From: an uncultured Leptotrichia sp.
GTDB taxonomy: Bacteria > Fusobacteriota > Fusobacteriia > Fusobacteriales > Leptotrichiaceae
Direction: 5' to 3'
Length of the DNA: 30,293 nt
Assembly: GCA_937925095.1 (NCBI GenBank)
Contig: CALEXX010000014.1
Span: 1 to 30,293 of the forward strand
The notes beneath the pieces are model-generated. The model was not told where the DNA came from and ran no database searches. It saw only the letters and a program-made list of their open reading frames with translations. Of this stretch, positions 8,147-15,713 are shown one piece after another (the first letter of the stretch is position 1; every line of letters begins with the position of its first letter). Both the position numbers and the translations under genes were made by a program.

Positions 8147-9115
8147 CTATTTTATACCATTTCTTATTCTTTCGAAAAAAGAAATGAAATTCTTATAGGA
8201 TACCTTTTCAATGTCTTCATCTGAATATCCACGTTTTTTCAAGGCTGCTGCTACATTTTTAACTTCTGTAATGTCGTAAACACCTTTTAAACCTTCATCT
8301 TCGTCTACTCCAGGCACGTTGTAGTATTCAGCAAAATCAAATCCAAATCCAACTTTGTCAATTCCTATTCTTTCTGCAACATATTCCATATGGTTCAGCA
8401 ATGTATCCAGATTTTTTTCATCTTCCTTGTCACTTACAAATCCATGATAGCTGTTCATTCCCACCATTCCATTTCTTTCGCCTATACAAAGTATCTGGTC
8501 ATCAGTAAGGTTTCTCATTGCCGGGCAAAGAGTTCTGGAGTTGGAATGTGAAGCAAAAAAAGGTTTTTTAGCGTGTTTTGCAACATCCCAGAAGGTTTTA
8601 TCGTTTGCATGGGAAAGATCAAGAAGAATCCCTAAATTTTCAATAATTTCAACAGCTTTGACACCTAAATCAGTCAGTCCTCTGTCTTTATCACCTCTCT
8701 GACCTGTTGCAAAAGCATTCTGTTCATTCCATGTAAGTCCTATATGTCTTATTCCCATTCTTTCAAGAAGATAAATATAGTCAAGATTTGAGCCAATTCC
8801 AGGAAGTCCTTCGATACCTAAAAGTGTTGAAAATTTATTTTGAGTTTTTGCCTTTTCAAAGTCTTCAGGCTCTTTTATAATATGAACCAGATCCCTTGCA
8901 TGATAAAGTTCCTCACTCATTGCACGAAGGCTTCTGAAAAAAGTTTCTTCAGGCTTCGGATCTTTAAAAGCATTTAAATATATTACAAAAATACCTCCAA
9001 AAAGACCTCCTTCTATAAATCTATCTTTGTATTTTCTTCTTATGACATCATTTTTTCCTTTTTCATATTCCCACAGATTATCTGTCCATAAATCTGCATG
9101 CATATCAAAAAACAT
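8147..9115 (-). CDS. Membrane dipeptidase family protein (renal dipeptidase, peptidase M19)
   Basis: A 322-aa zinc dipeptidase; the family splits dipeptides, including L-D and D-configured ones. The metal ligands are all present: H6 and D8 (DMHADLW), E102 (GIEGLPG), H169 (DLSHAND) and H190 (ASHSNSR), and GFGFDF near residue 260 matches the family. There is no signal peptide, so it is cytosolic here. A GGAG site precedes the ATG. It sits 48 bp after the S66 carboxypeptidase gene, in the same orientation. Confidence 0.9.
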   Translation of the reverse strand: MFFDMHADLWTDNLWEYEKGKNDVIRRKYKDRFIEGGLFGGIFVIYLNAFKDPKPEETFFRSLRAMSEELYHARDLVHIIKEPEDFEKAKTQNKFSTLLGIEGLPGIGSNLDYIYLLERMGIRHIGLTWNEQNAFATGQRGDKDRGLTDLGVKAVEIIENLGILLDLSHANDKTFWDVAKHAKKPFFASHSNSRTLCPAMRNLTDDQILCIGERNGMVGMNSYHGFVSDKEDEKNLDTLLNHMEYVAERIGIDKVGFGFDFAEYYNVPGVDEDEGLKGVYDITEVKNVAAALKKRGYSDEDIEKVSYKNFISFFERIRNGIK

Positions 9116-9163
9116 TATTTTCTCCTTCCGTATCTGTAAATATTACTTTATCTAAAATAAATT

Positions 9164-10105
9164 CTACTTTTCAAAAAGTATTTCTTTGTTCTGAAGATTT
9201 ATGCTGCACTTTGCACCTAAAGGTAATGTAAACATATACGGCTTTTTGTGACCTGATTCCATTCCGTAAATAACAGGTTTATCATAGTCAGCAAAGAAAT
9301 CCTTTAAAAGCTCCAATAGTTCATAATGCTGATTTTCTTTAGTGTATGTATTTTTACACGCCACAAAATTTCCAAAAACAACAGCATTACAGTCGCTGAA
9401 TTTTCCTGCATATTTCAAATGAGTAAGCATTCTGTTCAGAGATCCTATTTCTTCATCAACATCTTCCAGGAACAGTATTTTACCTTTAGTATCTATTTCG
9501 TATTGAGTTCCCAGAGTAGTGACTATAATTGCCATATTCCCTCCTGTAAGAACTCCACTTATGGATTCTGAAGGCATCTTTCCTTCTGTAAGGATAGAAA
9601 GGGGCATATTTTCAGGTTCTTCATATCTTGTCTCATTCTTTTCCATAGCTTCAAAGAAAGAAGTTTTCGTATAGTCATTGAAATCATTTATCATATTTGA
9701 TTTTACCATTGGTCCATGGTAAGTTCCCAGATTACATTTCTGATTGAATACAATGTGAAGGTTTGTAACATCACTGTATCCTACAAAAACTTTAGGATTA
9801 TTTTTTATCAGCTCATAGTCAATTTTGTCTAAAAGCTGTGAAGCTGAATAACCGCCCTTTACACAGAATATTCCTTTAATATCCTTTCGTGAAAAAGCTT
9901 CATACAAATCTTCAATACGGATTTCAGCCTTTCCAGCCATATATCCTCCGTAGTTTTCGTACAAACTTTTCCCAATAACAGGATTAAATCCTAAATCTAT
10001 TATAATTTTTTTACATTTTTCTATATCTTCTTCAGGAATTATAGGTGAAGAAGGACAGAATAAGAACACATTATCTCCTTTTTTCAATGGTTCAGGAAAT
10101 ATCAT
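9164..10105 (-). CDS. LD-carboxypeptidase family protein (peptidase S66, LdcA/MccF-like)
   Basis: A 313-aa serine peptidase that removes the terminal D-amino acid from murein tetrapeptides (LdcA) or, in MccF, inactivates microcin C7-type peptide-nucleotides. The Ser-Glu-His triad is visible as S111 in VGYSD, E214 in LFLEDVDEE and H286 in ESGHKKP. No signal peptide is seen, which fits a cytosolic recycling enzyme. An AAAGGGGTG site precedes the ATG. First gene of the three-peptidase cluster; it may read on from the DUF956 gene 96 bp upstream, since no strong terminator separates them. LdcA and MccF activities cannot be told apart from sequence alone. Confidence 0.9.
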   Translation of the reverse strand: MIFPEPLKKGDNVFLFCPSSPIIPEEDIEKCKKIIIDLGFNPVIGKSLYENYGGYMAGKAEIRIEDLYEAFSRKDIKGIFCVKGGYSASQLLDKIDYELIKNNPKVFVGYSDVTNLHIVFNQKCNLGTYHGPMVKSNMINDFNDYTKTSFFEAMEKNETRYEEPENMPLSILTEGKMPSESISGVLTGGNMAIIVTTLGTQYEIDTKGKILFLEDVDEEIGSLNRMLTHLKYAGKFSDCNAVVFGNFVACKNTYTKENQHYELLELLKDFFADYDKPVIYGMESGHKKPYMFTLPLGAKCSINLQNKEILFEK

Positions 10106-10201
10106 TTATCAGCACCCCTTTACAGTCGTATATTTTCATTATTATATAAAAGTAATTATATTTAATTATTCTACTACTAATGAGTAATTTTTTCAATAGA
10201 G

Positions 10202-10588
10202 TTATTTTTCAGAATTATCAGATTTTTTTCTTTTAAAGAGATTTTTTAATGAAAGTACAGGTTTACTTCTGACAATTTTTTCATTTCCTATGAAATCCCT
10301 CATTATTTTTAATGATTTTCCAGCTTCACTGACAACGAAGTTATAAGTTCCGGAATTTTTTGTATCAATAAAAAATCCTCTTATATATCTGTCCTTGAAA
10401 AATAGCTGTGCTCTGACCTTCTCTATTTCATCCCACGGAATTTGAATATAGTCTTCAGGATTACGGGCATTATAAAATTCGAAGGCTTTATTTCCTATCA
10501 GGATATTTCCGCTTTTATTTCCAAATATTCCACTCAGGGAATTTGCCTTTGTTGAGAATATTACTTTTGAATTCATTGAAATAGCCAT
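10202..10588 (-). CDS. manO: DUF956 family protein (ManO), mannose-PTS accessory protein
   Basis: A 128-aa soluble protein with the DUF956 pattern: GNILIGNKAFEFYN (about 27-40), YIQIPWDEIEKV (47-58) and GTYNFVVSEAGK (80-91), ending in a basic tail (KNLFKRKK). DUF956 proteins are typically encoded at the end of mannose-family PTS operons, as here, and are thought to act on the permease or its expression. The assigned ATG has no Shine-Dalgarno site close by. A strong AAGGAAAGGAG lies about 50-65 nt upstream and serves only a four-codon ORF. The gene is cut off from EIID by a terminator and appears to have its own promoter. Confidence 0.83.
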   Translation of the reverse strand: MAISMNSKVIFSTKANSLSGIFGNKSGNILIGNKAFEFYNARNPEDYIQIPWDEIEKVRAQLFFKDRYIRGFFIDTKNSGTYNFVVSEAGKSLKIMRDFIGNEKIVRSKPVLSLKNLFKRKKSDNSEK

Positions 10589-10622
10589 TTTAAAACTTGC
10601 ATGATAAATATATGGAAAATAA

Positions 10623-10653
10623 TTATATAAGTATCATACGCTCCTTTCCTTTT
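10623..10653 (-). other. Strong ribosome-binding site and tiny ORF (Met-Ile-Leu-Ile) in the manO leader
   Basis: On the minus strand AAAAGGAAAGGAG (10653-10641) is followed 3 nt later by ATG (10637-10635), two codons, ATA and then TAA (10625-10623). This is the best translation-initiation signal ahead of manO, but it opens a four-residue ORF out of frame with manO by one base. It could be a regulatory leader or the relic of an older start. Confidence 0.35.
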
Positions 10654-10699
10654 CATCCATTATCTGATTAGCTTTAGATAATTTATTTTATTTACAATG

Positions 10700-10708
10700 A
10701 TTATATCA
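10700..10708 (-). promoter_or_regulatory. Probable extended -10 promoter for manO
   Basis: The minus strand reads TGATATAAT (10708-10700), an extended -10 element with a perfect TATAAT, between the man-operon terminator and the manO gene. No good -35 hexamer is seen, which is common for extended -10 promoters. Confidence 0.4.
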
Positions 10709-10760
10709 TATATATGAAAATTATTTTACTGTTTATGTAGATTATTATAATAATTTCATT

Positions 10761-10829
10761 AAAAAAAGTTGGATAGAAATCCAAACGGGAAAAATATCTT
10801 TCCAAATTGTATGTTCCAATCCAACTTTT
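10761..10829 (-). terminator. Rho-independent terminator after the mannose-family PTS genes
   Basis: AAAAAGTTGGAT and ATCCAACTTTT (10819-10829) pair across a 44-nt loop that itself contains a small GGAAA/TTTCC hairpin. Read on the minus strand the stem ends in seven Ts (10767-10761). It lies 18 bp past the EIID stop codon and separates EIID from manO. Confidence 0.8.
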
Positions 10830-10847
10830 ATTTATATTGATGAGTTA

Positions 10848-11762
10848 TTAGAAAATTCCAACAAGGTGTCCTAATATACCTACTGCAAATAATCCAAAGA
10901 TAATAGCAATAGGATTAACTTTTTTCTTAAGCAGCCACATACATAGGAAAGTAAGCAGTAATGCCGCAAATCCAGGTATAAGCTGATTTAAGTTATCTTG
11001 AAGAGTAGTTACCTTATCAGGTGAAAGTGCTACTCCGCCATTCATAGCAGTCAGTACTTCCTGTAACTGAGCACCATTTACAGCTCCTTCAGGGAACTTA
11101 ATGAAGGCACCGTCAGCCAGTTTAACTTTTGAGATAACCATTGGGAAGTTAATGTTAGTCCAACGTTGAACAAGAATTCCCATTACGAACATTCCAAGGA
11201 TAGAAGCTCCTTTTGTAATTGTCTGAAGGATTCCACCTGAAAGATCTTTAGTAATTTCAGATCCTTTCTGGTAACCGAATTCCTGAGTATACCATAAAAA
11301 TGCCACACGGATTATGTTCCATACAAGGAAAAAGAATAATGGAGCAATTACTGAACCTCCAGTTGCCAATGAAGCTGCAATAGCTCCTAAAATAGGACGT
11401 ACAGTAAACCAGAACACAGGATCTCCAATACCTGCTAATGGTCCCATCATTCCTACTTTAACCCCTTGAATAGCTGCGTCATCAATTTGTGCACCATTTG
11501 CACGTTCTTCTTCAAGTGCAAGTGTTACTCCTAAAATAGGAGCTGCAATATAAGGGTGTGTATTGAAAAATTCCAGATGACGTTTCAATGCAGCAGAAGC
11601 ATCATCTTTATTAGGATACAGTTTTTTAAGAGCTGGAATTAGTGAATAAGCCCATCCACCATTCTGCATACGTTCATAATTCCATGAACCTTGTAGAAAC
11701 TGAGAACGCAGCATTACACTACGACGATCAGCTTTTGATAATTTTATTTTATTTTCTGCCAT
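10848..11762 (-). CDS. manZ: PTS EIID component, mannose family
   Basis: A 304-aa membrane subunit that with EIIC forms the sugar channel of mannose-family permeases. It begins with the typical basic cytosolic part (SKADRRSVMLRSQFLQGSWNYERMQ split over residues 9-33), has GPLAGIGDPVFWFTVRP near 111-127, and ends with hydrophobic helices (about 265-304). The start has AGAAGGAGG. It is last of three genes, 15 bp after EIIC. All nine arginine codons I read are CGT, whereas dnaK and the first PTS operon use AGA. That suggests acquisition from a lineage with different codon preference. Confidence 0.93.
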   Translation of the reverse strand: MAENKIKLSKADRRSVMLRSQFLQGSWNYERMQNGGWAYSLIPALKKLYPNKDDASAALKRHLEFFNTHPYIAAPILGVTLALEEERANGAQIDDAAIQGVKVGMMGPLAGIGDPVFWFTVRPILGAIAASLATGGSVIAPLFFFLVWNIIRVAFLWYTQEFGYQKGSEITKDLSGGILQTITKGASILGMFVMGILVQRWTNINFPMVISKVKLADGAFIKFPEGAVNGAQLQEVLTAMNGGVALSPDKVTTLQDNLNQLIPGFAALLLTFLCMWLLKKKVNPIAIIFGLFAVGILGHLVGIF

Positions 11763-11777
11763 TTCAAATTCCTCCTT

Positions 11778-12587
11778 CTAATAGTTATCCAAAATATCGC
11801 CTAAAGGATCATCAGAAGATGAACCTCCACCATTACCGCTTCCACCTTTTTTAGAAAGGTTCAGATAAATAATAGCTAAACATACACCTATAATTCCTGT
11901 TGCTATCAAAGTCAGTTCTTTTAATGGTGCAAGTGCAAATCCAAGGAAGAAGAAAGGCCATACTTCTTTTGTCGCCATAAGGTTAATAACCATTGCATAT
12001 CCAACTGCCACAACAAATCCTCCACCTATTGTCATACCATCTGTAAACCAAGGAGGTAAAATTCTAAGTGCATCTTGAATAGTGCTTGAAGGAATGAACA
12101 TAAGTAATACTGCAGGAATTGCAATACGTAGTCCTTGACATGCAAGAGCTACCATGTGCCAGAATTCAACACCTTTAAAGTTACCTTGTTCAGCGGCACG
12201 GTCTGCCTGGTGAACTATAACTACTGATAAAGTACGAACGACCATAGTAAGAACAAGTCCTACAGTTGCGAGAGTAACAGCTGCGGCGATTGCCACGCTT
12301 TGTCCTTTTTCATCAAATTGTCCGGATTTAACAAGGATGATAGCTGAAGCTACTGAAGCAAGAGCTGCATCTGGAGCTATAGCGGCTCCAACGTTTGCCC
12401 AACCAAGAGCCATAAGCTGTAATGCTCCACCAAGCATTATACATTCAGTAGGACGTCCTGTTGCAAATCCTATTAATGAGCAGGCAATAATCGGCTGATG
12501 GAATTGGAACTGGTCAAGGACACCTTCCATTCCTGCCAGGAAAGCCACAACAAGAACAAAAATAATTGAAATGATATTAAAATCCAT
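11778..12587 (-). CDS. manY: PTS EIIC component, mannose family
   Basis: A 269-aa hydrophobic channel subunit. GMEGVLDQFQFHQPII (19-34), GRPTECIMLGGALQLMALGW (44-63) and ANVGAAIAPDAALASV (64-79) match the EIIC-Man/sorbose family. After the last helix the protein carries a Gly/Ser-rich tail (KKGGSGNGGGSSSDDP) of the kind seen in Firmicute ManY/ManM proteins. AGGAGG lies ahead of the ATG. Four of its five arginine codons are CGT. It forms the membrane complex with the EIID encoded 15 bp downstream. Confidence 0.93.
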   Translation of the reverse strand: MDFNIISIIFVLVVAFLAGMEGVLDQFQFHQPIIACSLIGFATGRPTECIMLGGALQLMALGWANVGAAIAPDAALASVASAIILVKSGQFDEKGQSVAIAAAVTLATVGLVLTMVVRTLSVVIVHQADRAAEQGNFKGVEFWHMVALACQGLRIAIPAVLLMFIPSSTIQDALRILPPWFTDGMTIGGGFVVAVGYAMVINLMATKEVWPFFFLGFALAPLKELTLIATGIIGVCLAIIYLNLSKKGGSGNGGGSSSDDPLGDILDNY

Positions 12588-12603
12588 AATAACCTCCTAA
12601 TAA

Positions 12604-13590
12604 TTAAATTTTTAAGCCTTCACTGGCTTTCGCAGAAATCAGTTTAAATAAATCTGCAGGTTTGTCAGCCACAACTTTACGTACATCAAATTTTACATTT
12701 AAATCAGCAAGTTTTTTGTAAGTTTCAACGTCATTCTGATCCATTGACAGTGAAGTACTTACCATAACTTTACCTACAGAGTGTGCCATTGAACCTATAT
12801 TAAGCTCCTTGATTTCCACACCTTTTTCTATTACTTTCAGAGCATCCTGTGGATTTTCAAAAAGTAATAATGCTTTTGTGTTACCAAAACGTGTATCCTT
12901 TGATACTTCTACAAGCTTATCAAGAGGTATAACGTGTGCTTTAACTCCTGGAGGAGCCGCCTGTTCTATAAGCTTTTTACGTAAGTCATCCTTAGAAACA
13001 GTGTCTGAAACAACTATAATTCTGTCAGGATTTGTTGCCTTAGTCCATGAAGTGGCAACCTGTCCATGCAATAGACGTGTGTCGATACGTGCAAGCACAA
13101 TTTTAAGTTTTCCGTCTCCTATAACAGTACCTTCAGGAATACTTCCCTGCGGAGCTTTTGGTTCAGCTGCCTTAGGCTGTTTTTCTTCCGGCTGTAATTC
13201 TTCTGGACGAACTTTTATTTCTTCCTTAGCTGAAGGGAGAATTGTTTTTGCGATTTCATGAGCTGATGTTGAAGTCATTCTTTCAGAATAAGCTTCTATT
13301 AGCATTGGTAAATTAAGCCCTGCAACGATTGCTCTTTTATCCGGTGCTTCTTCGAAGATTCTGTTTGCCTGGTTAAATGGACTTCCACCCCATAAGTCAA
13401 CAAGAAATAAGATTTCTTCTGAGTCTATCTTTTCCATAGCTTCACGAAGTTTTCTGTACAGATCATCTGGTCCTTCACTTGGCATGAAAACAACTGATTC
13501 AACTTTTTCCTGTTCCCCAAAAATCATTGAAGCAGATTGTTTTATACCGGCTGCGAATTCACCATGAGTTGCGATGATAATTCCTACCAT
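12604..13590 (-). CDS. manX: PTS EIIAB component, mannose family (fused EIIA-EIIB)
   Basis: A 328-aa soluble phosphocarrier. The EIIA-Man domain (about 1-125) has H9 in IIATHGEFA; an Ala/Pro/Glu-rich linker (about 126-158) joins it to the EIIB domain (about 160-328), with H175 in RIDTRLLHGQVATSW. The ATG at 13590 was chosen because AGGAGG lies just upstream and the protein then begins MVGIIIATHG as in the family. An in-frame extension to 13641 would run into the promoter. Arginine codons are mixed: 7 CGT (mostly linker and EIIB) and 5 AGA (mostly EIIA). First gene of the man operon, likely for mannose, glucose or glucosamine. Confidence 0.93.
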   Translation of the reverse strand: MVGIIIATHGEFAAGIKQSASMIFGEQEKVESVVFMPSEGPDDLYRKLREAMEKIDSEEILFLVDLWGGSPFNQANRIFEEAPDKRAIVAGLNLPMLIEAYSERMTSTSAHEIAKTILPSAKEEIKVRPEELQPEEKQPKAAEPKAPQGSIPEGTVIGDGKLKIVLARIDTRLLHGQVATSWTKATNPDRIIVVSDTVSKDDLRKKLIEQAAPPGVKAHVIPLDKLVEVSKDTRFGNTKALLLFENPQDALKVIEKGVEIKELNIGSMAHSVGKVMVSTSLSMDQNDVETYKKLADLNVKFDVRKVVADKPADLFKLISAKASEGLKI

Positions 13591-13619
13591 ACTTTTACCT
13601 CCTTTTTTATAATGTATTA

Positions 13620-13648
13620 ATTGTATATGGTTTGTAAACAAATGTCAA
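13620..13648 (-). promoter_or_regulatory. Promoter of the mannose-family PTS operon with internal operator-like palindrome
   Basis: On the minus strand TTGACA (13648-13643), a 17-nt spacer and TACAAT (13625-13620) form a near-consensus promoter 30 nt before the manX start. The spacer contains TTTGTAAACAAA (13631-13642), with 5-bp arms around two bases, and a related CTTTGTAAATTCAAAG lies upstream at 13690-13705. Both share TTTGTAAA and could be repressor sites; the protein that binds them is not known. Confidence 0.7.
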
Positions 13649-13957
13649 GGTGGAAGACTTGTCAGTAATTGAAAAATGTTATGTCAGTGCTTTGTAAATT
13701 CAAAGTTTTCCTAAGGAAATATTGATATTCAAAGTATATTAAAATTTATATATATAAAATATATATGAAGATTATTAAAATACACCCTTTTTTTAAAGTA
13801 TGAAAAAAATTAAGAAAACTTTTTAGAAAATGCAGTGATGGTATTTTAAAAAATATAGGAAATAGAAAAAAATTTTTTTAAAATGAACAATAAAGTATAC
13901 TTTTAAACCCAGTATTTTCAATGTATAAAAAAAATAGAAAAAAATTTAAAAAAGTAC

Positions 13958-13986
13958 TTGACATAAATGCAAAAATATAATATTAT
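13958..13986 (+). promoter_or_regulatory. Promoter of the hrcA-grpE-dnaK operon
   Basis: TTGACA (13958-13963), a 17-nt spacer and TATTAT (13981-13986) form a housekeeping promoter. The expected start near 13993 falls just ahead of the CIRCE, so bound HrcA would block initiation. Confidence 0.75.
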
Positions 13987-13996
13987 ATATCTGTAA

Positions 13997-14023
13997 TTAG
14001 CACTCTTCCATAATGAGTGCTAA
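13997..14023. promoter_or_regulatory. CIRCE element (HrcA operator)
   Basis: TTAGCACTC (13997-14005), nine bases, GAGTGCTAA (14015-14023): a perfect match to the CIRCE consensus with the standard 9-nt spacer. HrcA binds this inverted repeat to repress the heat-shock operon, so hrcA controls itself. Confidence 0.98.
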
Positions 14024-14042
14024 CAAAAAGGAAGGTGCGGAT

Positions 14043-15050
14043 ATGAATGATAGAGAGCAATTAATATTAAAGGCAATCATCAAGCATTATCTCGAATTCG
14101 GTGAAAGTGTAGGATCGAGAACTCTGGAAAAGAAATATAGTATCGGAGTTTCTTCAGCCACAATAAGAAATACGATGGCAGATCTTGAAGATAAAGGACT
14201 GATTGCTAAAACTCACACATCTTCCGGAAGAATTCCGACAAGTGAAGGATATAAATTATATGTGGAGGAACTTATTAAGATAAGGGATATATCTACAGAA
14301 GCAAAAGCTAAAGTAGTTGAAGCATATAATAAAAAAATGAACCAAATAGATATGATATTTGAAGAAACATCAAGATTACTATCAAAGATAAGTAAATATG
14401 CAGGAGTGGTTCTGGAGCCTGCCATAAGACAGGAAGGAATAAGAAAAGTTCAGCTTGTGCATATAAATGACACAAATATTATGGCTGTCATAGTTATGGA
14501 TTCGTTTCTGACTAAAAATCTTAATATATTTCTTGAAAATCCTGTAGATGAAGAGGAAGTTCAAAATATAAATATGATTTTAAATGATGAAATAAACAGA
14601 AGTACAAACTTTACTTTATCTGATTTAGAAAAGTTTCTTACAAATACTAATTTATTTGTACCGGAAGATTTCCAAGAAAATAAAATGTTAAATGAGGGGA
14701 AATTGTTTTTTGAAGGTGGTTCAAATTTAATTGAGAGTAACACTTCAGATGTTATGAAAATAATAGACAGAGTAAGATTTTTTAACAATCCTGAAGATAT
14801 GAAACAGATATTTTTACAGTTTATTCAGACTGACCAGTATAAAGACGGAGAAGTAAATGTCATTTTTGGTGAAGATCTGGATATTGCCGGACTTGAAGAT
14901 TTTTCGTTTGTATTTTCCGTTTATACAATGGGAGATGCCAAAGGAATTATGGGAGTAATCGGGCCAAAAAGAATGAAGTATTCAGAAACGGTAGGACTTG
15001 TAGAATATGTTTCAGAAGAAGTTAAGCAGTTATTGCAAAAAAATAAATAA
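14043..15050 (+). CDS. hrcA: Heat-inducible transcription repressor HrcA
   Basis: A 336-aa repressor of the CIRCE regulon. The winged-helix N-terminus (about 1-75) contains GSRTLEKKYSIGVSSATIRN and the TSSGRIPTSEGYK motif; the rest is the HrcA dimerisation and GAF-like part, ending in VGLVEYVSEEVKQLL. The ATG at 14043 has AAGGAAGGTG ahead of it. The in-frame ATG at 14013 lies inside the CIRCE element and has no ribosome-binding site, so it was rejected. Followed by grpE after 24 bp. Confidence 0.96.
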   Translation: MNDREQLILKAIIKHYLEFGESVGSRTLEKKYSIGVSSATIRNTMADLEDKGLIAKTHTSSGRIPTSEGYKLYVEELIKIRDISTEAKAKVVEAYNKKMNQIDMIFEETSRLLSKISKYAGVVLEPAIRQEGIRKVQLVHINDTNIMAVIVMDSFLTKNLNIFLENPVDEEEVQNINMILNDEINRSTNFTLSDLEKFLTNTNLFVPEDFQENKMLNEGKLFFEGGSNLIESNTSDVMKIIDRVRFFNNPEDMKQIFLQFIQTDQYKDGEVNVIFGEDLDIAGLEDFSFVFSVYTMGDAKGIMGVIGPKRMKYSETVGLVEYVSEEVKQLLQKNK

Positions 15051-15074
15051 ATAGAAGGAGATGAGGGGTAAAAA

Positions 15075-15653
15075 ATGGCAGAAAAAGAGTTTGATGAAAA
15101 GGTAGAACTTGAAAATGAAAATGCTGAAACGGAAAACAGGGAAAATGAAACAAAAGAAGATGTAAATGAGGCTTCTGATAATAAAGAAGAAACATGTGAA
15201 GAAAAGATTGCAAAGCTTGAACTTGAACTTCAGGAGTGGAAAAATTCCTACACAAGAAAGCTTGCAGAATTTCAAAACTTCACTAGAAGGAAGGAAGCGG
15301 AAGTTTCAGAAATGAAAAAATATGCTTCAGAAGGAATTATCTTAAAAGTATTGGATAACATTGACAACTTGGAAAGAGCTGAAAATGCTTCTGCTGAAAC
15401 TAAAAACTTTGATGCTCTAGTTGAAGGGGTAAACATGATTTTGAGAAACTTAAAATACATGTTATCTGAAGAAGGTGTTGAAGAAATTGAGGCAGGTGAA
15501 GGAATAGAGTTTAATCCTTACGAACATCAGGCAATGATGACTGAAAGCAAGGAAGAACTGAAGGATAACGATATTGTTCAGGTGTTTCAAAAAGGATATA
15601 AATTAAAAGGAAAAATTATAAGACCGGCGATGGTAACGGTTAATAAGAAATAG
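15075..15653 (+). CDS. grpE: Nucleotide exchange factor GrpE
   Basis: A 192-aa co-chaperone that releases ADP from DnaK. An acidic, disordered and coiled N-terminus (about 1-60, rich in E, N and D) leads into YTRKLAEFQNFTRRKEAE (about 60-77) and the beta-domain with GVEEIEAGEGIEFNPYEHQAM, ending KGYKLKGKIIRPAMVTVNK, all typical of GrpE. GAAGGAGATGAGGGG lies ahead of the ATG. In the CIRCE operon between hrcA and dnaK. Confidence 0.96.
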   Translation: MAEKEFDEKVELENENAETENRENETKEDVNEASDNKEETCEEKIAKLELELQEWKNSYTRKLAEFQNFTRRKEAEVSEMKKYASEGIILKVLDNIDNLERAENASAETKNFDALVEGVNMILRNLKYMLSEEGVEEIEAGEGIEFNPYEHQAMMTESKEELKDNDIVQVFQKGYKLKGKIIRPAMVTVNKK

Positions 15654-15713
15654 TTTTTAACTTTATAATAAAATATAAATAAAAAATTCAAAAATAAAAT
15701 AGGAGTGATAAAT

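Larger units (their letters stand above)
13591..14042. other. 452-bp divergent intergenic region between the man operon and hrcA
   Basis: No gene is seen here. It holds the man promoter (13620-13648) with an operator-like palindrome, a second palindrome CTTTG-N6-CAAAG (13690-13705), a very AT-rich tract (about 13735-13890), a perfect 12-bp palindrome AAAGTATACTTT (13892-13903), and the hrcA promoter and CIRCE (13958-14023). Confidence 0.7.

Noticed and set aside
10589..10640. Frameshift joining the MILI start to manO
   Set aside because: The manO ATG already gives a complete DUF956 protein, and the upstream ATG meets a stop after four codons.
12809..13261. 150-codon plus-strand open frame opposite manX
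   Set aside because: It is antisense to the conserved EIIAB domains, has no ribosome-binding site and encodes no recognisable protein; its length comes from the less AT-rich man operon.
14013..14042. Longer HrcA start at ATG 14013
   Set aside because: This ATG is part of the CIRCE inverted repeat and has no ribosome-binding site; ATG 14043 has AAGGAAGGTG and gives the usual N-terminus.
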